DNA of 64,000 bases. Source: an uncultured Flavobacteriales bacterium. Lineage in GTDB: Bacteria; Bacteroidota; Bacteroidia; Flavobacteriales_D; Crocinitomicaceae. The position numbers were made by a program, and so were the translations under genes. Location of the stretch: NCBI GenBank assembly GCA_913051935.1, contig CAJXCU010000002.1, positions 1 through 64,000 of the forward strand. Reading direction: 5' to 3'. Every line of letters begins with the position of its first letter. Position 1 is the stretch's first letter. Positions 53,490 through 62,443 of the stretch are shown in pieces. The notes beneath the pieces are model-generated. The model was given only the letters and a program-made list of their open reading frames with translations. It did not search any database and was not told where the DNA came from.

Positions 53490-53497
53490 TATATTTG
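53490..53497 (+). promoter_or_regulatory. Promoter -7 element (TATATTTG) of the 246-aa secreted protein gene
   Basis: TATATTTG matches TAnnTTTG and ends 26 bases before the ATG, in the 72-base spacer divergent from the GH1 gene. Confidence 0.42.
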
Positions 53498-53523
53498 GCT
53501 ACTCGAAAATAAAAAAAACAATT

Positions 53524-54264
53524 ATGAAAAAAATAATAATGCTTGCATTTACTGCAAGTCTGCTCATCAATTCAACTGCCATTGCACAAAAAAAGGTTGC
53601 TTTAACAAGCTTTTGGGTTTCGAAGCACATCGGCTTTGAGGATTTAGGTGGTTCAGTGGGAATGATTGCAGCTATTGCCTCTTTATCAGAAGATCCAAAT
53701 TTTAATTTACAGCCAGTTTTAGATAATTTCTACAAAACTTTCACTGAAGAATATTCAAAAAGCTTCCCTTTTGAATTGATCCCTGAAGACGATGTTATAA
53801 AGAGACCAGAGTATATTGCCTATGAAGGTCGATTCAATGAAGATAAGGATGCTGACCGAAGTAAACTTTTTCAACGTTATTTGACACCAGAGGGATACAA
53901 ACCTCTTGTTGAATCGCTTTTTAAAGGAGAAAAAAGCAATCAGATGCAAATGGTAAATATGTTCAGCGATGCGGATGGCGTTATGTTTGTTTCAATGGGA
54001 TATGATTTTGTAAAAAAGCCACTACCTTTTACTGCTGGAGTCCGGGCCTTTGTTAGAATTAAACTTTGGAATTCAGAAGGGAAACGTGTATTTACACTGA
54101 ATGAATATGGTACGTCTAAAAAAAATGTTGCCATTGTTGGGGGTATTCCAATTATGAAGCCAGAAAAGCTCCTTCCTTTGTGTGAAAGCGCATCCGAAAA
54201 ATTGGTCGCGGATCTTGCAAAACGAATCAACAAAGTTGCTAAAAAAGCTGCAAAGAAATTATAA
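53524..54264 (+). CDS. Secreted protein of unknown function, 246 aa
   Basis: A signal peptide (1-21, ending AIAQ) is followed by a mixed alpha/beta region: 'KVALTSFWVSKHIGFEDLGGSVGMIAAIASLSED', 'SFPFELIPEDDVIKRPEYIAY', 'SDADGVMFVSMGYDF' and 'GVRAFVRIKLWNSEGKRVFTLNEYG'. The pattern resembles periplasmic proteins that share a CsgG/TolB-N-like fold, but I cannot assign a family. The C-terminus is Lys-rich. It is a single-gene unit with its own promoter and a strong terminator. Confidence 0.68.
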   Translation: MKKIIMLAFTASLLINSTAIAQKKVALTSFWVSKHIGFEDLGGSVGMIAAIASLSEDPNFNLQPVLDNFYKTFTEEYSKSFPFELIPEDDVIKRPEYIAYEGRFNEDKDADRSKLFQRYLTPEGYKPLVESLFKGEKSNQMQMVNMFSDADGVMFVSMGYDFVKKPLPFTAGVRAFVRIKLWNSEGKRVFTLNEYGTSKKNVAIVGGIPIMKPEKLLPLCESASEKLVADLAKRINKVAKKAAKKL

Positions 54265-54304
54265 GGTTTTTTATTCTCAATTTGCATTGAAATACGGAAA
54301 ATAT

Positions 54305-54330
54305 AAAAGGGCGCTTTGCGCCCTTTTTTT
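54305..54330 (+). terminator. Intrinsic terminator after the 246-aa secreted protein gene
   Basis: The stem AAAAGGGCGC / GCGCCCTTTT has a TTT loop and is followed by a T-run. It lies 40 bases after the stop codon. Confidence 0.88.
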
Positions 54331-54411
54331 GTATCCCGTAAATAAGCATAGCTCGATTGTAAAAATTACTTTAATCTTCCTAATTTTACACTCTTCTTTA
54401 ACGATAAAGCA

Positions 54412-57400
54412 ATGAATAATAAGTATCCTGAATATAAAGGTTTGAACCTTCCTGAGATTTCAAAAGAGATTCAGGAATCATGGGACCGTGATGCTATTTT
54501 TGAGGCGTCAATGACCTCTCGAGAGGGAGCAAAACCCTTTGTGTTTTTTGAAGGTCCACCTTCTGCAAATGGTATGCCTGGTATTCACCATGTAATGGCA
54601 CGATCCATTAAAGATATTTTTTGTCGCTTTAAAACCCTTAAAGGCTTTCATGTAAAGCGAAAGGCTGGATGGGACACCCACGGTCTTCCTGTTGAGCTTG
54701 GTGTTGAAAAGGAGCTCGGAATCACGAAAGAGGATATAGGTAAAAAGATTACTATTGACGCCTACAATACAGCTTGTAAAAAAGCCGTCATGAAATATAC
54801 AGATGTTTGGAATGACCTCACAAAAAAAATGGGTTATTGGGTAGATATGTATGATCCATACGTGACCTATAAGTCCAAATATATGGAGTCTGTATGGTGG
54901 TTAGTTTCTGAACTTTACAGGAAAGATTTATTATATAAAGGATATACCATACAGCCTTATTCTCCAAAGGCAGGAACGGGACTTTCTTCTCATGAAATCA
55001 ATCAGCCAGGATGTTATAAAGATGTGAAAGACACTTCGGCTGTGGCACAATTTAAGGTAATCGATAATGCGAAATCTCCCTTTAATATTCAGGGGGAATT
55101 GTTTTTGTTGGCATGGACAACGACACCTTGGACATTACCTTCCAATACGGCACTCACTGTTGGTGAAAAAATTGAATATGTATGCGTGACAACTTACAAT
55201 CAATATACCTTTAAAAGAGCCAATGTTGTTTTGGCAAAGAGTCTTGTAGATTATCAGTTTTCTAAAGGTTTTTTTGCTGTTGAAAGCATCAATGATTTAG
55301 AAGCCTACGAAGAAGGCGCAAAAAAAATACCATTTTATATAGGTGAAAGTTGTTCAGGTAAGGAATTGCTCGGACTTCGATATGAACAATTACTTGATTA
55401 TTGTCTTCCTGCCGAAAATCCAGAAAAGGCATTTCAGGTGATTTCAGGTGATTTTGTGACTACAGAAGATGGAACGGGTATCGTACATACTGCACCTACT
55501 TTTGGTGCAGATGATGCCAAGGTTGCCAAAGAGGCAGGAGTTCCCCCAATGCTTGTTAGAGACGAACATGAAAACCTTGTTCCTTTGGTTGATCTTCAGG
55601 GCCGTTTTCGTAAGGAAGTTGTTGAATTCGCAGGGATGTATGTCAAAAATGAGTTTTACCCGCAAGGAGAAGCACCTGATAAGTCTGCAGATGTAGAAAT
55701 TTCTGTAAAGCTTAAAGTAGAGAATAGGGCTTTTAAGGTTGAAAAATATGAGCATAGCTATCCGCATTGCTGGAGAACTGATAAACCGATATTGTATTAT
55801 CCACTAGACTCTTGGTTTATAAAAGTAACCGAGCACAAACAGCGCATGGTCGACTTGAACAATACCATCAATTGGAAACCTGAGTCAACAGGAACTGGCC
55901 GTTTTGGAAAATGGTTAGAGAATGCAAATGACTGGAATTTATCTAGATCAAGGTATTGGGGTATTCCCATTCCTATTTGGAGAACAGAAGATGGCCTAGA
56001 ACAAAAATGTATTGGTTCTGTAGAAGAGCTTCAAAAAGAATGTCAGCTTGCAGTCGAGGCAGGAGTAATGGCGGAAAACCCGCTCAGAAGTTTTACACCT
56101 GGTGACATGTCTGAGGCGAATTACGATCAAATTGATTTGCACAAACATATTGTAGATAGTATGGTATTGGTTTCTGATTCAGGAAAACCCATGAATCGTG
56201 AATCTGACCTTATGGACGTTTGGTTTGATTCTGGTTCGATGCCTTATGCGCAGTGGCATTACCCTTTTGAAAATAAAGAGAAAATTGAAAACAGTACGGC
56301 TTACCCTGCTGATTTCATTGCGGAAGGAGTTGATCAGACAAGAGGATGGTTTTACACCCTTCATGCGATATCATCCATGGTTTTTGGAAAAGTAGCATAC
56401 AAAAATGTAGTGTCCAATGGTTTGGTTCTTGACAAAAAGGGTCAAAAGATGTCTAAACGTCTGGGTAACGGGGTAGATCCATTTGAAACACTTAGTAAAT
56501 ATGGGCCAGATGCAACAAGGTGGTATATGATTACCAATGCGCAGCCATGGGATAATTTGAAGTTTGATATTGAGGGAATTGTTGAGGTACAACGAAAGTT
56601 TTTTGGAACCCTTTATAATACCTACTCATTCTTTTCATTGTATGCCAATGTAGATGAATTCGATTATTCGCAAAAAGAACTTCCGCTCGAGGATAGACCT
56701 GAGATCGATCGATGGGTGCTGTCAAAGCTTCACTCATTGGTTCAAAATGTAGAAGAGAGTTATTCTTCCTATGAGCCTACAAGAGCGGGCAGAGCAATCC
56801 AAGAATTTGTAAGCGAACAGCTTTCAAATTGGTATGTGCGCCTTTGCAGAAGAAGATTTTGGAAGAATGATGATCCTAAGGATAAGATTGCAGCGTATCA
56901 AACACTTTACACCTGTCTCGAGACTGTGGCGATTATCGCCTCTCCTATTGCTCCTTTCTTTATGGATCGCCTTTATTTAGATTTGAATAAAGGATCTCAA
57001 AAATCAAAATTGAATTCTGTCCATCTTGCGGATTTCCCAAATGTTCATAGTGACATTATTCAGGAAAATCTGGAGAAACAAATGGAATTGGCACAGCGTG
57101 TTTGTTCGTTAGTGCTTGGTCTAAGGAAGAAGGAAAGAATTCGAGTTAGGCAGCCTTTACAAAAAATTATGGTTCCTGTTTTGAATGTGGAAACAGAGAA
57201 AAACCTCAACCATGTACGTGGGCTAATTCTATCAGAGGTAAACGTAAAGGAGCTTGAAATGATTACCGAAGACAATGAAATATTAGTCAAAAGCATCAAG
57301 CCGAACTTTAAAACAATTGGCCCTAAATACGGGAAGCATATGAAGGCGATTGCTGCACTAATATCGGGATGGACGGCAGGAGATATTTCTGAGCTTGAGT

Positions 57401-57816
57401 CAAGAGGTAATTGGAAGGGCGATGTCAATGGAGATGCCATTCTTTTGGATTTAAATGACTTTGTAATCGCTACAAAGGATATCCCGGGATGGTTGGTTGC
57501 CAATGAAGACGGGATTACTGTTGCCTTAGATATTTCAATTTCACCGGATTTAAAATCTGAGGGCATTGCTAGGGAGCTTGTAAATAGAGTTCAAAACTTA
57601 CGTAAGGAAAAAGGCTTAGAAGTTACAGATAGAATTTCGCTGGTACTAGAGACAAATGAGGTAATTCAAGACGCAATTGAGCGCAATAAGCGCTATGTAG
57701 CTGATGAGGTTTTGGCCTCTGATATTAGTTTTGAAGGTTTAAATGGTGAAATTCATCTCGAAACTATTGAAGTTGAAAATGATCTTAAAATCAGCTTGAA
57801 GAAAAAAGAAGCATAA
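54412..57816 (+). CDS. ileS: Isoleucyl-tRNA synthetase
   Basis: The 1134-residue class Ia synthetase charges tRNA-Ile. It has the HIGH-type motif in 'GPPSANGMPGIHHVMARSIKDIFCRFK', the CP1 editing domain ('AWTTTPWTLPSNTAL', 'GTGIVHTAPTFGADD'), the 'DVWFDSGSMPYAQWHYPF' and 'EGVDQTRGWFYTLH' stretches, and KMSKS as 'KKGQKMSKRLGNGVDPFE'. The anticodon-binding and C-terminal domains follow ('SEGIARELVNRVQNLRKEKGLEVTDRI'). It is of the eukaryote-like/type 2 length, common in Bacteroidota, without the C-terminal zinc finger of E. coli IleRS. Confidence 0.96.
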   Translation: MNNKYPEYKGLNLPEISKEIQESWDRDAIFEASMTSREGAKPFVFFEGPPSANGMPGIHHVMARSIKDIFCRFKTLKGFHVKRKAGWDTHGLPVELGVEKELGITKEDIGKKITIDAYNTACKKAVMKYTDVWNDLTKKMGYWVDMYDPYVTYKSKYMESVWWLVSELYRKDLLYKGYTIQPYSPKAGTGLSSHEINQPGCYKDVKDTSAVAQFKVIDNAKSPFNIQGELFLLAWTTTPWTLPSNTALTVGEKIEYVCVTTYNQYTFKRANVVLAKSLVDYQFSKGFFAVESINDLEAYEEGAKKIPFYIGESCSGKELLGLRYEQLLDYCLPAENPEKAFQVISGDFVTTEDGTGIVHTAPTFGADDAKVAKEAGVPPMLVRDEHENLVPLVDLQGRFRKEVVEFAGMYVKNEFYPQGEAPDKSADVEISVKLKVENRAFKVEKYEHSYPHCWRTDKPILYYPLDSWFIKVTEHKQRMVDLNNTINWKPESTGTGRFGKWLENANDWNLSRSRYWGIPIPIWRTEDGLEQKCIGSVEELQKECQLAVEAGVMAENPLRSFTPGDMSEANYDQIDLHKHIVDSMVLVSDSGKPMNRESDLMDVWFDSGSMPYAQWHYPFENKEKIENSTAYPADFIAEGVDQTRGWFYTLHAISSMVFGKVAYKNVVSNGLVLDKKGQKMSKRLGNGVDPFETLSKYGPDATRWYMITNAQPWDNLKFDIEGIVEVQRKFFGTLYNTYSFFSLYANVDEFDYSQKELPLEDRPEIDRWVLSKLHSLVQNVEESYSSYEPTRAGRAIQEFVSEQLSNWYVRLCRRRFWKNDDPKDKIAAYQTLYTCLETVAIIASPIAPFFMDRLYLDLNKGSQKSKLNSVHLADFPNVHSDIIQENLEKQMELAQRVCSLVLGLRKKERIRVRQPLQKIMVPVLNVETEKNLNHVRGLILSEVNVKELEMITEDNEILVKSIKPNFKTIGPKYGKHMKAIAALISGWTAGDISELESRGNWKGDVNGDAILLDLNDFVIATKDIPGWLVANEDGITVALDISISPDLKSEGIARELVNRVQNLRKEKGLEVTDRISLVLETNEVIQDAIERNKRYVADEVLASDISFEGLNGEIHLETIEVENDLKISLKKKEA

Positions 57817-57821
57817 TATTC

Positions 57822-57829
57822 TATATTTG
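57822..57829 (+). promoter_or_regulatory. Promoter -7 element of the biotin carrier gene (TATATTTG)
   Basis: TATATTTG matches TAnnTTTG and lies five bases before the ATG. A TTG at 57796-57798 gives a 23-base spacer. It would allow expression independent of ileS. Confidence 0.5.
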
Positions 57830-57834
57830 TAAAT

Positions 57835-58305
57835 ATGTCTGAAAATTCAATATTCGTAATAGATGGTGTAGAGATAGAGGCTGGTTCTGGAGCAGAGGTC
57901 CATTGGATTGATCGAGATTTTTTCGAATTGATCTATCAGGGAAAATCTTTCAAGGGGGAAATTTTAAACCGGGACATTGAAAACAGGAAGCTTCGTTTAA
58001 AGATAAATCATCGTGTATTTGAGCTAAAAAAGAAGTTTGCATTGGATGAGCTTATCGCAGAACTAGGTCTTGATAAGGTAAAGATAAAGCAGCTCAAAGA
58101 AATAGGTTCTCCAATGCCTGGAAGGATTTTAAATATTCAGGTGCAAGTTGGAGACCATGTTAAAGTTGGAGACCCTATCCTTTCCCTCGAAGCTATGAAA
58201 ATGGAAAATATTCTCAAATCTGATGGTGAAGGCGTTGTCAAAAGAGTTGCTATTGAAAAAGAGCAGGTTGTTGATAAAGGACAGTTACTTATAGAATTCG
58301 AATAG
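57835..58305 (+). CDS. Biotin carboxyl carrier protein (biotin/lipoyl attachment domain)
   Basis: The 156-residue product has a beta-rich N-terminal half and a C-terminal biotinyl domain (about 90-156, 'GSPMPGRILNIQVQVGDHVKVGDPILSLEAMKMENILKSD'), with the biotinylated Lys122 in 'EAMKMEN'. It resembles the carrier subunit of acyl-CoA or pyruvate carboxylases rather than the AccB of fatty-acid synthesis, which usually has an Ala/Pro linker. Carboxylase subunits are not adjacent. Its own promoter lies between ileS and its start. Confidence 0.88.
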   Translation: MSENSIFVIDGVEIEAGSGAEVHWIDRDFFELIYQGKSFKGEILNRDIENRKLRLKINHRVFELKKKFALDELIAELGLDKVKIKQLKEIGSPMPGRILNIQVQVGDHVKVGDPILSLEAMKMENILKSDGEGVVKRVAIEKEQVVDKGQLLIEFE

Positions 58306-58307
58306 CT

Positions 58308-58715
58308 TTACCTTACCGAAATTGATATGCTTTGTTCCTCTCCATGAACAAAAGATGCTTGAGAAAAACTTGGTGCGCTGAAAGTATTTCTTGCATTATT
58401 TGAAAATCCATATGGCTCTAAAGGAAGCCCTAATGCATTCCTATCCAACTTACCATTACTATTTATGTCGTGGAAAACGGCAATAGCATACGTTTTGTGT
58501 ACGAGTTTTTTAAAGGTAAATTCATGCCGCGGCTTTTTAGACAAGGGCACAATTTCTCCCATGAGCTGCTTTCCGAAAATGGGAAATTCATCCTTGTCAT
58601 CATATAACGCTATAAAAATTTGACCCTTTTGTGATTTGCACCCGGAAACAAGGACTGTAAGGTCATCTGAAGAATCAAAGAGGGGTAGTAGGAGAGCTAA
58701 AATTAGGACGAACAT
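58308..58715 (-). CDS. DUF2141 secreted protein
   Basis: The 135-residue product has a signal peptide (1-about 13) and a beta-sandwich DUF2141 domain: 'LTVLVSGCKSQKGQIFIALYDDKDEFPIFGK', 'TYAIAVFHDINSNGKLDRNALGLPLEPYGFSNNARNTF' and 'PSFSQASFVHGEEQSISISV'. The 'DINSNGKLD' loop is EF-hand-like, as usual in this family. Function is unknown; members are periplasmic or secreted. It follows a short membrane ORF by 16 bases on the same strand. Confidence 0.88.
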   Translation of the reverse strand: MFVLILALLLPLFDSSDDLTVLVSGCKSQKGQIFIALYDDKDEFPIFGKQLMGEIVPLSKKPRHEFTFKKLVHKTYAIAVFHDINSNGKLDRNALGLPLEPYGFSNNARNTFSAPSFSQASFVHGEEQSISISVR

Positions 58716-58731
58716 GTATTACTGCTTTTTT

Positions 58732-58860
58732 CTAAATCGTAGAATAAAGATAAAAAATCAGCATTACAGCCACAACAGCATAAAGTACCAACTTTAAAAG
58801 AGTCCGCTTTTTTGGTCTTTCGGGAAGGCGTGACTTAAAATTAAAATGCTCTTCTTTCAC
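58732..58860 (-). CDS. Unlisted small membrane protein, 42 codons, GTG start
   Basis: This ORF is too short for the track. It starts at a GTG (complement of 58858-58860) and ends at TAG (58732-58734). The product is basic and hydrophilic at first ('KEEHFNFKSRLPERPKKR'), then has one hydrophobic helix ('LLKLVLYAVVAVMLIFYLYS'), giving the classic layout of a single-span small protein with positive-inside charges. It lies 16 bases upstream of the DUF2141 gene on the same strand, filling most of the gap to galE. An in-frame TGA just upstream leaves GTG as the only early start. The function is unknown; coding is likely but unproven. Confidence 0.6.
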   Translation of the reverse strand: MKEEHFNFKSRLPERPKKRTLLKLVLYAVVAVMLIFYLYSTI

Positions 58861-58884
58861 ACTTCAAAAATAGTTGAATTTCTC

Positions 58885-58892
58885 TACCTTTG
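58885..58892 (+). promoter_or_regulatory. Promoter -7 element of galE (TACCTTTG)
   Basis: TACCTTTG matches TAnnTTTG and ends four bases before the ATG at 58897. It supports that start over the track's start at 58846 and implies a leaderless mRNA. Confidence 0.5.
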
Positions 58893-58896
58893 GGGT

Positions 58897-59922
58897 ATGT
58901 TGAAAAAAGTACTGGTAACTGGGGGAGCTGGATATATAGGGTCGCACACCGTGGTAGAACTTTTCAATGCGGGTTACGAGCCTGTTTTACTTGACGATTT
59001 TAGAAATTCAAATGAATCGGTTATCGATGGATTAAGTAATATTTTAGGCGATCGCCCTGAACTTTTAAAGCATGATGTTTGCAATACGGATTATTTAAGG
59101 GACTATATAAGAAAGCACGAGGTTTGTGGGATCATTCATTTTGCCGCTTACAAGGCGGTCGGAGAATCGGTCGAAAATCCATTGAGGTATTACCAAAATA
59201 ATGTTGAAGGATTGGTTTCTATATTGAAAATGGTTTCCGAAAATCCTGAAATCCCCTTTGTATTTTCCTCTTCTTGTACTGTCTACGGTGAACCACAGGG
59301 ACAAAAAGAGGTTTCTGAAAAAACCCCAAAAACAATCCCCACCTCACCCTATGGTTTTACAAAGTGGCTTGGGGAGAAAATTATTGATGACTTATTTTTT
59401 TCGCAAAAGAAACTTCGTTTAATGAGTTTGAGGTATTTTAATCCAATTGGTGCACATTCGTCCACGCAAATAGGGGAGCTTCCAATCGGAAAGCCGAATA
59501 ATTTACTTCCATTTATAACACAGACTGCTGCAGGGTTACACGAAAAACTTACAATATTTGGCGATAGCTATCCAACCATTGATGGCACCTGTGTTCGGGA
59601 TTATATCCATGTTGTTGATCTAGCGGAGGCGCATGTCAAAGCTTTAGATTACTTAATAAATGCGAAAGATGGCTGTCATGAGATTGTAAACATTGGAACG
59701 GGCAATGGGTCAAGTGTTCTTCAGGTTGTCAACACTTTTGAGAAGGTAAATGATATTAAGCTGAATTACGAATTTGGCCCAAATAGGCCCGGTGATGTGA
59801 TTGAAATTTATGCCAATGTAGATTATGCAAAAAAGCTTTTAGGTTGGAGTGCGAAAAAGACAATTAACGATGCGGTTAAAGACGCCTGGAACTGGGAAAA
59901 ATCAATTCGGTCTATAAAGTGA
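58897..59922 (+). CDS. galE: UDP-glucose 4-epimerase
   Basis: The start is the ATG at 58897 (341 residues), as in GalE proteins that begin one or two residues before 'KVLVTGGAGYIGSHTVVELFNAG'. The extended SDR enzyme interconverts UDP-glucose and UDP-galactose using bound NAD. It shows the catalytic Ser region 'FVFSSSCTVYGEPQG' and Tyr-x3-Lys in 'SPYGFTKWLGE'. 'TCVRDYIHVVDLAEAHVKAL' and 'RPGDVIEIYANVDYAKKLLGW' are also typical. It supplies UDP-galactose for envelope glycans. Its last four bases overlap the next gene. Confidence 0.95.
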   Translation: MLKKVLVTGGAGYIGSHTVVELFNAGYEPVLLDDFRNSNESVIDGLSNILGDRPELLKHDVCNTDYLRDYIRKHEVCGIIHFAAYKAVGESVENPLRYYQNNVEGLVSILKMVSENPEIPFVFSSSCTVYGEPQGQKEVSEKTPKTIPTSPYGFTKWLGEKIIDDLFFSQKKLRLMSLRYFNPIGAHSSTQIGELPIGKPNNLLPFITQTAAGLHEKLTIFGDSYPTIDGTCVRDYIHVVDLAEAHVKALDYLINAKDGCHEIVNIGTGNGSSVLQVVNTFEKVNDIKLNYEFGPNRPGDVIEIYANVDYAKKLLGWSAKKTINDAVKDAWNWEKSIRSIK

Positions 59923-60638
59923 AATTATTACTTCTATTTCTTTGTATCCATATGAGCGTACTTGGTCAAGTCGAAAGGCAGTCTCAAAATAGACCTGGGA
60001 TATTTTGGTATTACAGTGGTTTAAGGCCGTTCAAGGATATTGATCGAAAGAAATATGACCGATTAATAATTGATGTAACTTATAATGACTGGATAGGTGA
60101 AAATGGCCCTTTTCAAAATAATTGGAATTCGATAGGTTTTAGCGGAAGTATAAATAAGGATATTCAGTTAAAATCCACGGAAAGAGTTTCTTTCGGAATT
60201 GGTTTCGGATATGCATACTTGAACCATAGAACTCCACGCGTTTTTTACCTCACTTCATTTGATGCTGTTCAGGCGGCTTTTCCATCTCCAAATGACAGTA
60301 TTTTGTCTTCTTTTCTTACGATACATCAGTTTTTTATCCCTTTGGAGCTTAGATTGAGGTCAATAGGTTGGAAGCATGCAAAACTGATTCTAGGCGCGAG
60401 ACTGGGTGTGCAACCAAGAATGAATTTCAGCTCTTACAGAAAATTTGAAGATGAGATTTCGTATTCAGAAGTAAAGCTCAGAGAAGAGTACAATTGGTTT
60501 TATATTTCCTCATATGCGAGAATTGGTTTCAGAAACTGGTCTTTATTTTTTGCATATCAGCCCTTGACGCTTTTTTCCGATTATGAAAGTATAGACATCC
60601 ATCCGATACAAATGGGCATCAGCTTATCCTTATTTTAG
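59919..60638 (+). CDS. Putative outer-membrane beta-barrel protein, 239 aa
   Basis: A signal peptide (1-16, ending VLGQ) is followed by strands of alternating hydrophobic residues ('SIGFSGSINKDIQL', 'RVSFGIGFGYAYLNHR', 'KLILGARLGVQPRMNF', 'YISSYARIGFRNWSLFFAYQPLTLF') and a terminal Phe ('MGISLSLF'), the usual outer-membrane insertion signal. It resembles PorT-like small barrels in size, but I cannot claim the family. It is coupled to galE by a four-base overlap and precedes tatD directly. Confidence 0.7.
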   Translation: MKLLLLFLCIHMSVLGQVERQSQNRPGIFWYYSGLRPFKDIDRKKYDRLIIDVTYNDWIGENGPFQNNWNSIGFSGSINKDIQLKSTERVSFGIGFGYAYLNHRTPRVFYLTSFDAVQAAFPSPNDSILSSFLTIHQFFIPLELRLRSIGWKHAKLILGARLGVQPRMNFSSYRKFEDEISYSEVKLREEYNWFYISSYARIGFRNWSLFFAYQPLTLFSDYESIDIHPIQMGISLSLF

Positions 60639-61424
60639 ATGATTGATACACACGCGCACATGTACAGCGAACAATTTTTGGAGGATCAAGCCGAAGCCAT
60701 TCTGCGTGCCAGAGAAAAGGGCGTTGATTATATACTCCTTCCTAATATAGATATACATTCAATCGATGCGATGCACAAATTAGCAAAATTAGACAAGGGT
60801 TGTATCCCTATGATGGGGTTACACCCTTGTAGTGTTGATTTGAAATATTCGAACCAGCTCAAGCGCATAGGCTTTGAGTTGTTTCAAGGAGACCAAAAGT
60901 ATATTGCAGTTGGCGAGATTGGAATTGATTTATATTGGGATAGGAGCTTTATCGAGCAGCAGAAGGCGGCTTTTCGAATTCAAATAAATTGGGCAAAAGA
61001 ATTAGCACTTCCAATTGTCATTCATGCTCGAGACTCAATGAAAGAGATTTTAAATATTCTAGACGAAGAGAACAGTCATAATCTGAGTGGAGTGTTTCAT
61101 TGCTTTTCAGGAACCACAGAAGACGCTGAAAGAATTATGGCGTATGGAGGGTTCAAATTTGGTATTGGTGGTGTGGTTACATTTAAAAATTCAAAACTTC
61201 CTAAAGTTCTAAAAAGCATCCCATTAAATTATATTTTGCTAGAGACCGATGCGCCGTATTTGGCTCCAATGCCACACAGAGGAAAGCGAAATGAAAGTTC
61301 ATACTTGTATTATATAGCAGATAAGCTTTCAGACATTTACGAATGCCCTGTCGCTCAAATTAAGGCGGTAACCACAAAAAATGCAGAGGAGCTTTTTCAA
61401 CTTTCAAAATTCTTGGTAACATGA
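60639..61424 (+). CDS. tatD: TatD-family metal-dependent hydrolase
   Basis: The 261-residue TIM-barrel metalloenzyme opens with 'IDTHAHMYSEQF'. It contains 'GLHPCSVDL', 'AVGEIGIDLYWD', 'PIVIHARDS', 'GVFHCFSGTTEDAE' and 'LLETDAPYLAPMPHRGKRNESSYL', giving the His, Glu and Asp ligands of the TatD family. Members are 3'-5' exonucleases or DNases used in DNA repair and decay. It starts at the base after the preceding stop and overlaps the asparaginase gene by four bases. Confidence 0.93.
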   Translation: MIDTHAHMYSEQFLEDQAEAILRAREKGVDYILLPNIDIHSIDAMHKLAKLDKGCIPMMGLHPCSVDLKYSNQLKRIGFELFQGDQKYIAVGEIGIDLYWDRSFIEQQKAAFRIQINWAKELALPIVIHARDSMKEILNILDEENSHNLSGVFHCFSGTTEDAERIMAYGGFKFGIGGVVTFKNSKLPKVLKSIPLNYILLETDAPYLAPMPHRGKRNESSYLYYIADKLSDIYECPVAQIKAVTTKNAEELFQLSKFLVT

Positions 61425-62443
61425 CAAAAGTATTGGTGATTTATACTGGAGGGACGATAGGGATGATTAAAGACCCAGAGACAGGCCTCTTAAATAGCTT
61501 TGATTTTAATACAGTTTATGAGCACATTCCAGAGCTCAATCGGTTACATACAGAAATAGATACAATGAGTATCAAAAAGCCTATTGACTCTTCTGAAATG
61601 ACATCGGAGCATTGGGTTAATTTGGCAAAGCTGATCAAAAAAAATTACCATCATTACGATGGTTTTGTTATTCTTCACGGAACAGACACGATGTCTTATT
61701 CTGCTTCAGCGCTTAGTTTTATGATCCAAGGCTTAAACAAGCCTATCATTTTTACTGGCTCTCAATTACCTATCGGAGTAATTCGAACGGACGGTAAAGA
61801 AAACCTCATTACCGCAATTGAAATTGCCGCTTCAAAAGATTCAAATGGAGAATCCATCATACAAGAAGTTGCTGTTTATTTTGAGTACTCTCTTTACAGA
61901 GGGAATAGAAGTTCGAAGGTTAGCTCAAATCAGTTTGAAGCATTCAAATCTCCAAATTATCCTGAGCTTGCCGTTGCAGGTGTAAATATCAAATATAAAT
62001 GGAGTGCACTTCAAAGGTCTGAATTTTCTGAGCCGATTTATCAATTTGGAATGTCCAAAGCTGTTGCATTGTTGAAAATATTCCCGGGAATGGATATTGA
62101 ATTGTACAAAGGTCTTTTCGATGTCACCCAAACAAAAGGGATTGTGCTTGAAACATTTGGCTCCGGTAATGCACCGTCGATTGATAAAATGCAAAAGATC
62201 ATGACGCGTTATGTCGAGGACGGCGGATTAATTATCAATATCACGCAATGTAGTTCAGGTGGTGTAAAACAAGGAGCTTATCAAACCAGTTCATTTTTTA
62301 ATAAAATTGGTGTGATAAGTGGAACAGATATGACTGCTGAGGCAGCGCTAACAAAATTAATGTTTGTCCTTGGTAATGAGGAAGATTCTGATAAGATTAA
62401 AGCACTCATTTCTATGCCTATTTGTGGTGAAATGGAGTGTTAG
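61421..62443 (+). CDS. ansA: Type I L-asparaginase
   Basis: The 340-residue amidohydrolase converts L-asparagine to aspartate and ammonia. The nucleophile Thr lies in 'VIYTGGTIGMIKD' and the second active-site Thr-Asp in 'FVILHGTDTMSYSASALSFMIQGLNKPIIFTGSQLP'. 'YFEYSLYRGNRSSKVSSNQFEAFKSPNYP' is typical of the cytoplasmic type I enzyme, and no signal peptide is present. It closes the galE-barrel-tatD-ansA operon and overlaps the convergent ftsE by four bases. Confidence 0.94.
   Translation: MTKVLVIYTGGTIGMIKDPETGLLNSFDFNTVYEHIPELNRLHTEIDTMSIKKPIDSSEMTSEHWVNLAKLIKKNYHHYDGFVILHGTDTMSYSASALSFMIQGLNKPIIFTGSQLPIGVIRTDGKENLITAIEIAASKDSNGESIIQEVAVYFEYSLYRGNRSSKVSSNQFEAFKSPNYPELAVAGVNIKYKWSALQRSEFSEPIYQFGMSKAVALLKIFPGMDIELYKGLFDVTQTKGIVLETFGSGNAPSIDKMQKIMTRYVEDGGLIINITQCSSGGVKQGAYQTSSFFNKIGVISGTDMTAEAALTKLMFVLGNEEDSDKIKALISMPICGEMEC

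Noticed and set aside
54182-54415. 77-codon ORF between the secreted protein gene and ileS
   Set aside because: It runs through the strong terminator hairpin and overlaps the end of the upstream gene in another frame; no motif is visible.
57060-57566. 168-codon minus-strand ORF inside ileS
   Set aside because: It is antisense to the conserved C-terminal half of IleRS; the translation is low-complexity Ser/Phe-rich, typical of a shadow frame.
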